In this document: in pieces, positions 47,868 through 57,928 of the stretch
How positions within the stretch are numbered: position 1 is the first letter of the stretch
Layout of the letters: the number at the start of each line of letters is the position of its first letter
Assembly: GCF_904846175.1 (NCBI RefSeq)
Contig: NZ_CAJGZM010000004.1
Coordinates: forward strand, 339,317-403,316
Direction of reading: 5' to 3'
Source of the DNA: Psychrobacter immobilis
GTDB lineage: Bacteria > Pseudomonadota > Gammaproteobacteria > Pseudomonadales > Moraxellaceae
Length of the DNA stretch: 64,000 bases
Made by a program: the position numbers and the translations under genes
Notes under the pieces: model-generated
Told to the model about the DNA's origin: nothing
The model's database searches: none
The model's input: only the letters and a program-made list of their open reading frames with translations

Positions 47868-47944
47868 GGCGGTTGTAGCTCAGTTGGTAGAGCCCCGGGT
47901 TGTGATCTCGGTTGTCGTGGGTTCGAGTCCCATCAGTCGCCCCA
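47868..47944 (+). tRNA. tRNA-His (GTG)
   Basis: Cloverleaf with acceptor GCGGTTG/CAGTCGC, the extra G at -1 (47868) pairing with C73 that is special to tRNA-His, anticodon loop TTGTGAT (anticodon GTG) and encoded CCA. Confidence 0.96.
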
Positions 47945-48392
47945 TATTTTATACTGCATTACCTTCCTCACTAAATTCAAAAATATTAAAATAACTCTGT
48001 TTGCCTTTATTGGCATTTTTTTGTGCCTGTCTGTTTAATACAAATCAAAATTATGAAATTATCATGCTGCTTTACTTGTTATAAGTTATCAACTTATGAG
48101 ACATTTAATGACATAAGCATCTGCTAGCCTTTTTTCGCTTTTTTTCCTATGATAGATGTGCTCGCCAATTTTTTATTATTTGTTAACCATTGTTAAATTC
48201 AGCTGTCACATTAAATTATTTATTCAATATTTTTAGTTATTTCTTTGCTTCGACTTTATCAAAAATTCAAAGCCTATCAAATAAAATTAAAATTGTTACC
48301 GAATTACTTTAAAAGATTTTGCAGTGATAAGCGCTTTATTTCTATTTTTTAAAATTTACTATATTGATTACCGATTATTGAGGAAGTAATGG
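47945..48392. other. AT-rich spacer after the tRNA operon
   Basis: About 450 bases, strongly AT-rich, no gene. The 15-mer TTGCCTTTATTGGCA at 48001-48015, followed by T, may terminate the tRNA transcript; a near-identical 15-mer lies at 47845-47859 between tRNA-Arg and tRNA-His. No integrase or attachment repeat was seen. Confidence 0.45.
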
Positions 48393-49328
48393 ATGGACGC
48401 ACTGAGCGTGTTGCTAGAAAATGTGCATTTATTCGAAACGAAATATTATCGTTTAAATGGCGTGGGTAATTGGTCTTACTCAATCACCAGACAAGATACG
48501 ATTTTATTTTATTTGGTCATGTCTGGTGGTTTTTGTATCGATGTCGGCAACGGCCCACGAGAAACGCGAGCTGGTGACATGATTATGATTCCAAGCTCGC
48601 ATCAGCATGTGAGTTATGCGCTAAATCATCATGGTGATGAGGCTCAGGCGTTGGATGAGTTACTGATAAACTGTAAAGAGCATACACTGGATGTAAAGGG
48701 TGACGGTGATTCTGAAGCGTCATTGATACTGATCGAGTGTAAGTACGACAAGGCCATGATTCGGCCTCTATTATCGATGCTGCCAGCAATATTGCCTGAA
48801 ATTAACGATGACTCTGATGGTCGGTTTGAAGTCATTGATGTTGAGATTAGGCTACTAACACTGGAGGCCGAGCGCGAGCGTATGGGTAAGGCTGCGGTCA
48901 TCAATCATTGGGCAAGTATCATGATGATTGAATGTCTGCGGGTGTATATTGAAAGTCTGCCTGAAGCGACCGATAATTGGCTAAAAGCCATGAAGGATCC
49001 GTTTTTAACCAAAGCGTTGGTAGCGATGCACGAATCGCCAGACCAAAGCTGGACGATTCATAAGCTTGCTGAGGTCGCAGGAATGTCACGCTCAAGCTTT
49101 GCGCAGCGTTTTAAAGAGGTGGTTGGTATACCGCCATTGACCTATTTACTGGATTATCGCTTACGCTTGGCCGCCCGTTATCTTCGTTTGCAGCAAAATA
49201 GCATTAGTCGTATCAGTGAATTGGTAGGTTACGCCTCAGATTCGACCTTTAGCCAAGCTTTTAAGCGTGTTTATGGTGTGTCGCCAAAAGCCTATCGCCA
49301 ACAGTATCAGCAACAAACGCTCGCTTAA
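48393..49328 (+). CDS. AraC-family regulator with cupin domain
   Basis: The 311-aa protein has an N-terminal cupin-like sensing domain (about residues 5-190; FYLVMSGGFCIDVGNGPRETRAGDMIMIPSSHQH) and a C-terminal AraC HTH pair (WTIHKLAEVAGMSRSSFAQRFKEVVGIPPLTYLLDYRLRLAARYL; ISELVGYASDSTFSQAFKRVYGVSPKAYRQQ). The cupin is of the Cupin_6 type. Ligand and targets are unknown; no obvious target is adjacent. Confidence 0.9.
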   Translation: MDALSVLLENVHLFETKYYRLNGVGNWSYSITRQDTILFYLVMSGGFCIDVGNGPRETRAGDMIMIPSSHQHVSYALNHHGDEAQALDELLINCKEHTLDVKGDGDSEASLILIECKYDKAMIRPLLSMLPAILPEINDDSDGRFEVIDVEIRLLTLEAERERMGKAAVINHWASIMMIECLRVYIESLPEATDNWLKAMKDPFLTKALVAMHESPDQSWTIHKLAEVAGMSRSSFAQRFKEVVGIPPLTYLLDYRLRLAARYLRLQQNSISRISELVGYASDSTFSQAFKRVYGVSPKAYRQQYQQQTLA

Positions 49329-49617
49329 TTAGCTATTAATTCCTGTACATCTTTAAAAAGCGCTCAGGCTATTTATTAAATATTTATGCTGTTTAACACA
49401 CCCTTTGTCACTAATTTTGATGTCTAGTATTTCGATGATGGACAGCTGACAACGTACTAAGGTTCAGGTACTATAGAATAATGAATTGCCCAAGATAAAT
49501 ATGTTGATGCGATAACCTTTAGAGTGTTATATCTCAATCTCATGGTATGAGAGCAATGCGATAGTGATAGCTGATATGTCTTGGGCGATATTGATTTTTT
49601 GCAGCTGATGGTATTTT

Positions 49618-50736
49618 ATGACTGAACCGACCGCTAAACCAACCGTAACCTTGAATAATACTAAAGGCGCTACTGCGTCTGTTATCCATAAAGACAGCGT
49701 TAATGAAAAAGGCGTTAATCAAAAAGACGTTAAAGTTAAGGCTCAGAATAACCAACGGGCGGTAAAAAATAAGCAAAAAGGTCAGATAACGGCTGCCTTT
49801 GATAAAGCAGCATTGTTGGCATTATTTACCTTACCAAATGTTGAGTCAAATTCTGAATTAAATGCCGAGCAATCACATCTAAATATTACGAATCAAATAT
49901 CTGCTAATCAAATACCCGTCAACCAAACCCAGAATACTGCTACTAGCGATACCAATGTCGCTGTCCAACGTGTGGCACTTTATCGCGCTCAGCATGAGCG
50001 CACGCGCCAACTCTATATGGCGTCTACTGCGACTCGTCCTACTTATCTTGTGCAAACACTGAAAACACAGTTTGCAGAATATCAGCAATATTTACTAGCG
50101 CAGCAGCTTGATAAACGTGGTCTCATGGATACCGATGGGCTAGAGCGTTTATGGCAGCAGTTGCATGTGGTCGATGATATTATCGAAGATATTGTGCGTC
50201 ATATGCCCGCGCAGCAGCCGGCCGGTTGGCTGCTAACGACGCAAGATGGACACAATCCACTGCGCTTTGCTACCGTTGGTAAACTCAAGCATGACAAGCC
50301 TATTTTAGATCAAGGCAGTTTGAACAGTTATGTCCTCGGCCATTTTGGGGTCAGTAGCTTTACTTATGACCGTGCTTATTATATTGGCCATGTCGTTGGC
50401 TATTTATTTAGCTGCTATTTTTGCGCCCATCTGTCTATCAGTTATGGTGTTACCGCGTTGGGTCAGCAGGTCGTGAGCGATTATGAATACGCCAGTCTTG
50501 AGACGCCACATATGGTGAGATTGCTGCAAGGCTTGGATGGTTATTGCAAAAAACGTATTTATCAATTGGCGGTTATTTGTGCAAGGTTGAGCGTATTTGC
50601 CAGTGACAAGCGTATCGAGAGAATGCTGATTGCTGAGGTCAATGATTTCGATAAAAAGCTACAACAACAGCATTTAGACGTTTTACTATTACAGGGTTTG
50701 ATGCCTGATAGTAGTGATTCTACTCCGCTTTTCTAA
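49618..50736 (+). CDS. Hypothetical protein upstream of gspF, 372 aa
   Basis: I do not recognise this protein. Residues 1-115 are Asn/Lys/Thr/Gln-rich and look disordered, with imperfect NQI/NQ-type repeats. Residues 118-360 look like a globular, mostly helical domain (RVALYRAQHERTRQLYMASTATRPTYLVQTLK...; YYIGHVVGYLFSCYFCAHLSISYGV). It has no signal peptide and no clear membrane helix, except a moderately hydrophobic stretch with three Cys or Phe residues near 255-275. It ends 81 bases before gspF, so it may be a cytosolic partner of the secretion ATPase platform; that is only a position-based guess. Confidence 0.7.
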   Translation: MTEPTAKPTVTLNNTKGATASVIHKDSVNEKGVNQKDVKVKAQNNQRAVKNKQKGQITAAFDKAALLALFTLPNVESNSELNAEQSHLNITNQISANQIPVNQTQNTATSDTNVAVQRVALYRAQHERTRQLYMASTATRPTYLVQTLKTQFAEYQQYLLAQQLDKRGLMDTDGLERLWQQLHVVDDIIEDIVRHMPAQQPAGWLLTTQDGHNPLRFATVGKLKHDKPILDQGSLNSYVLGHFGVSSFTYDRAYYIGHVVGYLFSCYFCAHLSISYGVTALGQQVVSDYEYASLETPHMVRLLQGLDGYCKKRIYQLAVICARLSVFASDKRIERMLIAEVNDFDKKLQQQHLDVLLLQGLMPDSSDSTPLF

Positions 50737-50817
50737 GATGTTAACTCTAAATACACTTTCTCTATAAAACCTGATTTATAATCATTTTTAATTGACCACC
50801 TTAGGATATTCACTGCT

Positions 50818-52020
50818 ATGCCCGCTTATCATTATAAAGCGTTAGACGACCATGGCAGTGTCCAAAAAGGCTTACTTGAAGGCGATTCTGCGCGGCAAGT
50901 GCGCCAGCAGCTGCGTGATAAACAATGGACGCCCGTTGAAGTCACCGCCGTCAATGACCGAAAAAGCCAAAATAAAAACCGCTATAAAAAACCCTCTGCT
51001 TATGAATTGGCATTGCTGACCCGTCAATTATCAGTATTGCTTGCCGCCGGTATTCCTTTAGAGGAAACGCTTGCCGCCGTCGCCAAACAATCGCCAAAAA
51101 CTCACATTAAATCACTTATGCTTGCCGTACGCTCGCATGTGCTAGAAGGTTTGAGCTTGGCGCGCGCTCTGCAACAAGCGGCCAGTTTTCCACCGCTATA
51201 TATTGCCACCATTGCGGCAGGCGAGAAGTCAGGTCACTTAGATTTAATCCTCAATCAGTTGGCTGATTACACCGAAAACCGTTTTGCCCTACAAAAGAAA
51301 ATCCAAGGAGCGATGGTCTATCCGATTGTGCTGATGGTCATGGCAATTGGCGTCATCATGGGGCTGATGAGCTTTGTGGTGCCCAAAATTGTCAAAGTCT
51401 TTGAGCAGTCTGAACAGGCATTGCCGCTGATTACCCAAATTGTCCTGAGTTTATCAAACATCATTACCCAATGGTGGTGGCTGATGGTATTGGTATTGGC
51501 AGGGGTGGCTTTCTTATTTTATCGCTTTGCGCAAACCCAAGCGGGTAAATTATCCATAGACAGTATCGTTCTCAGATTACCAATATTGGCGCGCTTATCA
51601 AAAGGGCTTAATGCGGCACGTTTTGCCAGTACGCTTGCGATATTGGTGCGCTCAGGTGTGCCGCTGATTGAAGCGTTACATATAGGTGCGGCGGTGACGA
51701 CCAATTTACATATTCAAAAAAGCATTATCACCGCAGCCGATAGGGTGACGGAAGGTTCAAGTTTATCCAGTCAATTAGAAAAATCCGCCTACTTTCCGCC
51801 AATGATGGTACAAATGATTAAAAGTGGTGAAAACTCAGGCGAGCTTGAAAATATGCTCAGCCGCGCGGCTAATATGCAAGAAGCGGAAGCGACCAACTTT
51901 ATCAGTACTTTGCTGTCGTTACTTGAGCCGTTAATGCTAGTACTCATGGGCGTGGTAGTGATGATTATTGTGATGGCGGTGATGCTACCGATTGTTAATA
52001 TGAATGATTTGGCAGGATAG
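50818..52020 (+). CDS. gspF: Type II secretion inner-membrane platform protein GspF
   Basis: The 400-aa polytopic protein has two T2SSF domains: ELALLTRQLSVLLAAGIPLEETL near residue 62 and LNAARFASTLAILVRSGVPLIEALHIG near residue 265. Three membrane segments are visible (IVLMVMAIGVIMGLM, WWWLMVLVLAGVAFLFY, LMLVLMGVVVMIIVMAVML). MPAYHYKALDDHGSVQKG is a GspF-type start. It holds the pseudopilus assembly platform together with GspL and GspE. Confidence 0.94.
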   Translation: MPAYHYKALDDHGSVQKGLLEGDSARQVRQQLRDKQWTPVEVTAVNDRKSQNKNRYKKPSAYELALLTRQLSVLLAAGIPLEETLAAVAKQSPKTHIKSLMLAVRSHVLEGLSLARALQQAASFPPLYIATIAAGEKSGHLDLILNQLADYTENRFALQKKIQGAMVYPIVLMVMAIGVIMGLMSFVVPKIVKVFEQSEQALPLITQIVLSLSNIITQWWWLMVLVLAGVAFLFYRFAQTQAGKLSIDSIVLRLPILARLSKGLNAARFASTLAILVRSGVPLIEALHIGAAVTTNLHIQKSIITAADRVTEGSSLSSQLEKSAYFPPMMVQMIKSGENSGELENMLSRAANMQEAEATNFISTLLSLLEPLMLVLMGVVVMIIVMAVMLPIVNMNDLAG

Positions 52021-52438
52021 TAAATGTCTAAACTTTCTTAAATTTACTTTATCTAAATTAAACCTCATTACCTCTATCTTGCTAAAAATTCCATTAACTT
52101 TCTTAAGCTTTGCTTACTGTTGTAGATTGTTGACAGCGGCGTGTTTTTACTAGAGCTAAACCAATTGGCACGCTATAGTAAGCATTAGTCAAAAGCCACG
52201 TCTAGATAGTCTATATTTATAAATATACTTCGTGCTTAGCAATATTAGCTGTCATCAAATTATCCGCTGCCTCTTTCAATAAATAAAAATCTCCATCAAT
52301 AACAAGCTACCGTAGCGCTGGATAAAAATAAAAGCATGGTTTATAGTGATAAACGGTTTAGTGTTCATTAATCTATAGCCAACCGATGAAAGCGCTCTGA
52401 ACACCACATTCATTATTTATATCACCTGATAAAAAGCG
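52021..52438. other. Spacer between gspF and gspG
   Basis: About 420 AT-rich bases with no credible coding frame. The gap suggests gspG is transcribed separately from gspF. Confidence 0.4.
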
Positions 52439-52990
52439 ATGACAAAAGCGATGACTATAATTGATACCATTCAAGTAAATACCATGCCAAAAAACGCTAA
52501 GACTGGCAATAAATCTCAGGCAGAAAGTATTAGCGACAATAAGCCAGCTTCTACGAGAGCCAGTCAGCCATTGCGTAAAAGCCAGTCTGGATTTACTCTT
52601 ATTGAAATTATGGTAGTGATTGTGATTTTGGCCATTCTTGCAGGTTTGGTGGTGCCGAAAGTGGTTGGACAAAGTGATAAAGCTCGCGTCAAAACCACTG
52701 AAACGGCGATTGCGACCGTATCTAATGCTCTTGATATGTATAAAGTTGATAATTCGCGTTATCCAACTACGGCGCAAGGTTTAGAAGCGCTAACCACACC
52801 GCCAGCAGAGGCCAAAAACTATCCTGATGGCGGTTATATCAAAGGTGGTTATCCGACCGATGGTTGGGAAAACGAATTGCAATATGTCGCGCCAGGTAGC
52901 GAAGGTCGACCTTATGACTTGTTTTCTTTGGGTGCAGATGGACAGCAGGGCGGTGAAGGACAAGACGCTGACCTTTATGCCCAGCTATAA
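52439..52990 (+). CDS. gspG: Type II secretion major pseudopilin GspG
   Basis: The prepilin peptidase site is SG|FTLIEIMVV near residue 51, with Glu at +5 and a hydrophobic helix. The C-terminal part has the GspG motifs DNSRYPTTAQGLEAL, GGYPTDGWENELQYVAPG and DLFSLGADGQQGGEGQDADL. The leader of about 50 residues before the cleavage site is much longer than usual (6-10), so the start may be wrong; but no later start codon with a ribosome site was found. It is the shaft subunit of the pseudopilus. Confidence 0.9.
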   Translation: MTKAMTIIDTIQVNTMPKNAKTGNKSQAESISDNKPASTRASQPLRKSQSGFTLIEIMVVIVILAILAGLVVPKVVGQSDKARVKTTETAIATVSNALDMYKVDNSRYPTTAQGLEALTTPPAEAKNYPDGGYIKGGYPTDGWENELQYVAPGSEGRPYDLFSLGADGQQGGEGQDADLYAQL

Positions 52991-53076
52991 GTTTGGCCTT
53001 AAAGTGGTTAGAGATGAGTAGTCTGTTATTTTCTAATAATGACACTTTATTGACTAAAGCGCCGTTTATAATTTCT

Positions 53077-53116
53077 AAATATCAACCAATAAGGCTTTAT
53101 TGGTTGATATTTTTTA
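53077..53116 (+). terminator. Intrinsic terminator after gspG
   Basis: Fifteen-base-pair perfect stem 53078-53092/53097-53111 with a four-base loop and a T run after it. Confidence 0.9.
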
Positions 53117-53253
53117 TTAAAACATAAAATAAGTAGTGTCATATATAAACGCTCACCATATAAGTTCAAGTTTTTAGTAATTAATCATTGAAAGCAGTCT
53201 TTACCCGTACTTTAAAAACAGTCTTTAAAACCAGTCATCAAAGGTAGGTATTT

Positions 53254-53823
53254 ATGTTCATAAAAACAGCCACGTCAATTATCAATAAACGCCTTGCTAA
53301 AAAGCCTCATATATTGTCAATTGCGCTTATGAGCACCTTATTGATGACAGGGTTGTCAATGATGTCAATGATGTCAATGAGCGCGCAAGCAGCAGGACTA
53401 GGTGAGTTGTTTAGTAACAATAATGTAGCGCAATCAAAGTTTTTGCCAGTCGATAAAGCCTTTCAAGTGGATAGTATTTCCAAAGCGACCTCTAAACGCA
53501 CGCAGCTATCGATTACGTTTGATATCACGCCCGGCCATTACGTTTATAAAGATAAACTTACGTTAAGCTTTCCTAAGGGCATCAGTGCCACGCCATTTAG
53601 CTTTAGTCAGTCGCCAGTTGCTATTAATGACCCGACCTTTGGGAAAGTTCCGGTCTTTACCCAAAAAAATATAATCGCCACTACCACGTTGACCAGCAAT
53701 AATGGCAAAGGCGCCAAAAATGTACCGGTTGTCATTGGCTGGCAAGGCTGTGCCAAAGCGGGTCTGTGTTATCCACCAGAGAAAATAAAAACCACGGTAA
53801 ATATTGCTACGCTACGTAAATAA
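53254..53823 (+). CDS. Stand-alone DsbD-alpha-like protein
   Basis: The 189-aa secreted protein consists of a signal peptide (Met/Ser-rich, ending AQA near residue 47) and one DsbD N-terminal (alpha) domain, with the redox pair C166 and C172 in QGCAKAGLCYPPE. From residue about 48 it is clearly homologous along its whole length to the first ~195 residues of dsbD that follows, with a long identical stretch around the second cysteine. It has no membrane or thioredoxin domain. It may be an extra acceptor that DsbD reduces, or a decayed duplicate. It is 63 bases before dsbD. Confidence 0.9.
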   Translation: MFIKTATSIINKRLAKKPHILSIALMSTLLMTGLSMMSMMSMSAQAAGLGELFSNNNVAQSKFLPVDKAFQVDSISKATSKRTQLSITFDITPGHYVYKDKLTLSFPKGISATPFSFSQSPVAINDPTFGKVPVFTQKNIIATTTLTSNNGKGAKNVPVVIGWQGCAKAGLCYPPEKIKTTVNIATLRK

Positions 53824-53886
53824 ATAATCACGTAGACAGACAGCGAATGGGTTAATTTGAATTTTGGTAATAATAGGTAGCGTTTT

Positions 53887-56049
53887 ATGTCCATTAAGAC
53901 CGCAGAAAAATCTCCGTCATTAACGGAAAATAAATCTTCAAAAAAATCTTGTCTATTGGCATTTGCTTTAAGCGCTAGTTCACTGTTGACGGTATTAACC
54001 GCTACTGGATTAGTGGTTGCGCCAGTGGCATCGCAAGCGGCAGGATTGGGTGATTTATTTGGTAATAAAAGTACTGCCCAGCCGAAATTTTTGCCAGTTG
54101 ACCAAGCTTTTCAGGTCAGCAGTAGTAGCAAACCTACCAATAATGGCACCCGTTTAGCGATTAACTTTGACATAACCCCTGAGCACTATGTTTACAAAGA
54201 CCAAATTAAGCTGACGTTGCCTGCTGGCGTGACAGCCGCGCCTTTTACCTTTAGCCAAAAGCCAGTCTCAATCGACGATCCAACCTTTGGGCAAGTATTG
54301 GTTTTTGACCAAGCTAACATGATTGCTAGCACCGTTTTGAGCAGTAGTAACGGCAAAGCTATAGATAATGCTGCTGTGACGATTGGTTGGCAAGGTTGCG
54401 CCAAAGCGGGTCTGTGCTATCCACCGGAGAAAATAAAAACCACGGTCAATATCGCGGCCATGCCGCAACAATCGGCAGCGAATAGTGCCAGTATTTCCGC
54501 TGCGCAAAATAATCCTGCGAATGATAAACCTCTATCTGCAAATGCGGATGATTCTAATAATGTTGCCGCAGCGCAAGCCTTGCCAGACGATGAGGTGATT
54601 GATTATGCCTTGTTAGATGATGCGACTTTAGATGCAGAACTTGGTGCTAGCAATACCATCTCTGGCGCAGACGAAGAAGTTATAGGTGGTAATGTCACAA
54701 GTGGAGCAGCAAACAATGACGCTGTCATAAATAATGCTGCTGCAACAGACAGTAATACAGTGATTGGCAATAATGCGATTAATAGCGATCCTTTTGGCTT
54801 GGCTTCGCATCCGTGGTTGGCATTGGTATTATTGTTTTTGGCAGGGTTAGGCTTGGCATTGACGCCATGTGTATTACCGATGCTACCAATTGTCGCCAAC
54901 ATCGTTGCACGTGAGGAAAACCCAACCGTGAAACGCGGCATTATTCTCACCAGCAGTTATGCCATCGGTGTCGCGACGGCTTATGGTATTTTAGGTGCAG
55001 TTATAGCGGTGTTTGGTGAATCGTTAGGCATTATCGGTTGGCTGCAAAATCCGATTATCTTGATTAGTTTTGCTATTGTCTTTGTCCTATTGGCTTTATA
55101 CATGCTAGGTTTGTTTAGCATTCGTCTGCCAAGATTTATTAGTAGTAAAATGCAAGGCTTAAGCCAAGCAGGGGATAGTAAGCTTGGTAGTACGGGCGGC
55201 AGTTTAATCGCTGGGTTTTTATCCGCGCTCGTAGTATCACCTTGTGTTTCTGCACCATTATTTGGCGCGCTGCTTGCAGTATCGACGATTGGTAGCCCGC
55301 TACTTGGGTTTGCCGCCTTATTTATGCTAGGTTTTGGTTTATCAGCGCCGCTTATCTTAATTGGTGCTACCCAAGGTAAAATCATGCCTAAAGCTGGCGA
55401 GTGGATGAACTGGGTTAAGCAAGGTTTTGCTTTGCTGCTTTTTGCCGTTGCGTTGTTATTAATTGAGCGCGTCTTTATTTCGCCTGTGATGCTGATGGTG
55501 TGGGCATTATGGTTTATGGTTGTGGCGATGTGGGCGTGGAGCTGGTTGGGTAAAGGTCGTATGCTGACCCAAGCGCTAGGATTGATTACTGGTATTTGGG
55601 CGACGTGTTTAATCGTCGGCGCTGCATTAGGCAATGATGATAGCTTACATCCGCTAGCGTCATTAAGCGTTACTCCGATGATGCAGACTACTACTGGTCA
55701 ACCAGCGATAAGCAATAGCACAGATAAGACTGTTACTACGCTGACTGAGTTAGATGCCATTATCGCCGCCAACCCTAAAGTGCTGGTCGACGTCACTGCC
55801 GAATGGTGTATTGAGTGCAGGATTATGGATAAAAACTTATTTTATAATCGTCCAGCGCAGATGCAAGATTGGCAACTGGTCAGACTTGATATCACTGAAA
55901 CGACAGCCGATTCAAAAGCAATCTTAGCGCGCTATAAATTATTTGGCCCACCAGCATTGCTGTATTATCAAGACGGTCAATTGGTCAATCAACAAGTGGG
56001 TGAAATTGGTCGCGCAGAGTTTGAGCAAACCTTAGCTGCATTGAATTAA
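53887..56049 (+). CDS. dsbD: Thiol:disulfide interchange protein DsbD
   Basis: The 720-aa protein carries electrons from cytosolic thioredoxin to the periplasm. In order: signal peptide, alpha domain with C171 and C177, a Asn/Ala/Asp-rich linker of about 100 residues (200-300), an eight-helix membrane domain with C328 (TPCVLPM) and C453 (SPCVSAP), and the gamma thioredoxin domain with C641 and C644 (EWCIEC). All six redox cysteines are present. The linker is longer than in E. coli. A strong terminator follows. Confidence 0.96.
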   Translation: MSIKTAEKSPSLTENKSSKKSCLLAFALSASSLLTVLTATGLVVAPVASQAAGLGDLFGNKSTAQPKFLPVDQAFQVSSSSKPTNNGTRLAINFDITPEHYVYKDQIKLTLPAGVTAAPFTFSQKPVSIDDPTFGQVLVFDQANMIASTVLSSSNGKAIDNAAVTIGWQGCAKAGLCYPPEKIKTTVNIAAMPQQSAANSASISAAQNNPANDKPLSANADDSNNVAAAQALPDDEVIDYALLDDATLDAELGASNTISGADEEVIGGNVTSGAANNDAVINNAAATDSNTVIGNNAINSDPFGLASHPWLALVLLFLAGLGLALTPCVLPMLPIVANIVAREENPTVKRGIILTSSYAIGVATAYGILGAVIAVFGESLGIIGWLQNPIILISFAIVFVLLALYMLGLFSIRLPRFISSKMQGLSQAGDSKLGSTGGSLIAGFLSALVVSPCVSAPLFGALLAVSTIGSPLLGFAALFMLGFGLSAPLILIGATQGKIMPKAGEWMNWVKQGFALLLFAVALLLIERVFISPVMLMVWALWFMVVAMWAWSWLGKGRMLTQALGLITGIWATCLIVGAALGNDDSLHPLASLSVTPMMQTTTGQPAISNSTDKTVTTLTELDAIIAANPKVLVDVTAEWCIECRIMDKNLFYNRPAQMQDWQLVRLDITETTADSKAILARYKLFGPPALLYYQDGQLVNQQVGEIGRAEFEQTLAALN

Positions 56050-56088
56050 TCATTAAATTTAGATAAATTTCACGTCATTCCTACACAC

Positions 56089-56130
56089 TAAAAAGCCAAC
56101 GTCCTTTGATAATAGGGCGTTGGCTTTTTC
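56089..56130 (+). terminator. Intrinsic terminator after dsbD
   Basis: Eleven-base-pair perfect stem 56091-56101/56118-56128 extended by four pairs, with a five-T tail. Confidence 0.9.
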
Positions 56131-56443
56131 AATTTTATTAAATATATTCTTTAATGTAGGCGCTAAATCCTTGGTTTAGCGTTATTTATTTCTATTTACT
56201 TTGCGATTTATATTGTTATTTACATTGGCATTAGACAGCGATAACGCTAGTATAGTGCCTATATTTTCATTACAATAAAGCAACATTGCTAAAGGAGCAT
56301 TACTACGTGTAATCGCTACCTTTTACGACCAAATTTATGGCTATTGTCTCAGTTCTTATTCTATTTTAGCAATCACGCTAATGGTTATATTACTTATCTC
56401 ATATACTCTGCTGACGATGATGTCAGTTAGATAAAGGACACTT
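56131..56443. other. Spacer between dsbD and pldA
   Basis: About 310 AT-rich bases with no gene or other clear signal. Confidence 0.4.
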
Positions 56444-57901
56444 ATGTTTTCTCATATTACCTCACAGCGTCGCTCTTTAGCGCTTATTAAAGTATGCAAA
56501 CCTAGCCATATTCAGCTACCTAAGCGCTATTTAACGATAGCCGTTGGTACGGCGCTTACTTGTTTTACGCTACAAGGACATGCGGCCAATGGTAATGAAG
56601 TTTATGAGGAGCTGCCAGTAGAAGACATTGCATTTGAATATGAGACCGATAAATCCTCAGAAAAGGTGAATAAGCGCGTCGTCAACCCAAATGCAGCGGC
56701 TCAAAGCGACAAAGTTATTAGTAAGGAATTTGTCGCCGAACAAGCAAGACTGTTTTATGAATGTACTCAAGTGCAAACCAGTGGTGCGCGGTTAGCCTGT
56801 TTCGATAAAGTGGCTGAGCAAGGTCAGACGCCGAGCTACACTGCCACTAAGCAACCGGTTGATTTGGCAAAAACCCTGCAAAGTACCTTTTCAGGTAATC
56901 CGCAATTGGTGCTTGTAGACGAAAATAACACTATCGCTACCAATGCTAATGCTAATGAAGCGATGAATGGCACCACGAATAGTGAACCAACAGATACAGA
57001 CACTTTGGATACGGTTGGATTGACGCAGAGGGAAGCGGAAGTATTAGAAAATATCGGCGTTACACAAGCCGATATAGAAAAGTTTAGCCCGCTAAGCTTG
57101 GCTTATGATTTGGATAAAAATAGCGAGCGTGGTACGTGGACGGTTAGACCGTACCGTCCGACTTATGTATTGCCACTCTTTTATACCTTTGATCCCAATT
57201 TAGGTCCAAGCACGCCGTCACAAGAAGTGTATCCTCGCACCTCTAACGATACGCGCAATACCGAGCTAAAGTTCCAGTTGTCTTTAAAGACTAAAGTAAT
57301 GGAAGATCTGTTCGATACCAGTGCTGATTTGTGGTTTGGTTATACTCAAGAGTCGCATTGGCAAGTCTATAACGAAGATAACTCGCGTCCATTTCGAGCG
57401 ACCGACTATCAGCCAGAAATATTTTTGACCCAGCCAGTGGCGGCTGACTTACCTTTTGGTGGTCGTCTGCGCATGTTAGGAGCGGGTGCTATTCACCACT
57501 CTAACGGACAAGATGATCCTTTATCGCGCTCATGGAACCGTGCTTATCTGATGGCAGGGGCTGAGTGGGGTAAGCTTTCTGTCATACCACGCCTATGGGC
57601 TCGCATTAATAACGAAAGCTCTGATAGTGAAGATAATCCAGATATCGAAGACTACATGGGTTATGGTGATATTAAATTCTTATATGACCTACCAGCGCAA
57701 CAGAGTCTGAGTGGCACTTTGCGTTATAATCCCGCCACCAATAAAGGTGCGGCGCAAATTGACTACACGTATCCATTAGCTAAAAATATTAATGGCTATA
57801 TACAGCTATTTCAGGGTTATGGTGAATCTATTGTTGATTATAACCATGAAAATACCTCTATCGGTTTTGGTATCATTCTTAATGATTGGAAAGGTTTCTA
57901 A
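56444..57901 (+). CDS. pldA: Outer membrane phospholipase A
   Basis: OMPLA is a beta-barrel enzyme that removes misplaced phospholipid from the outer leaflet. The catalytic His-Ser-Asn are H351 and S353 in IHHSNGQ and N365 in SWNR; GYTQESHWQVYN and the C-terminal aromatic end (IILNDWKGF, terminal Phe) are family features. A signal peptide ends near residue 48 (QGHAA). About 140 residues between the signal and the barrel (FYECTQVQTSGARLACFDKVAEQG plus an Asn/Thr-rich linker) are an extra N-terminal region, probably periplasmic. comF follows after 27 bases. Confidence 0.93.
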   Translation: MFSHITSQRRSLALIKVCKPSHIQLPKRYLTIAVGTALTCFTLQGHAANGNEVYEELPVEDIAFEYETDKSSEKVNKRVVNPNAAAQSDKVISKEFVAEQARLFYECTQVQTSGARLACFDKVAEQGQTPSYTATKQPVDLAKTLQSTFSGNPQLVLVDENNTIATNANANEAMNGTTNSEPTDTDTLDTVGLTQREAEVLENIGVTQADIEKFSPLSLAYDLDKNSERGTWTVRPYRPTYVLPLFYTFDPNLGPSTPSQEVYPRTSNDTRNTELKFQLSLKTKVMEDLFDTSADLWFGYTQESHWQVYNEDNSRPFRATDYQPEIFLTQPVAADLPFGGRLRMLGAGAIHHSNGQDDPLSRSWNRAYLMAGAEWGKLSVIPRLWARINNESSDSEDNPDIEDYMGYGDIKFLYDLPAQQSLSGTLRYNPATNKGAAQIDYTYPLAKNINGYIQLFQGYGESIVDYNHENTSIGFGIILNDWKGF

Positions 57902-57928
57902 TATAAGTGCGCCAATAGGCATCGTCGG

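Noticed and set aside
54603..55634. Long minus-strand open frames opposite dsbD
   Set aside because: They are shadows of the membrane domain; the plus strand has all six DsbD cysteines.
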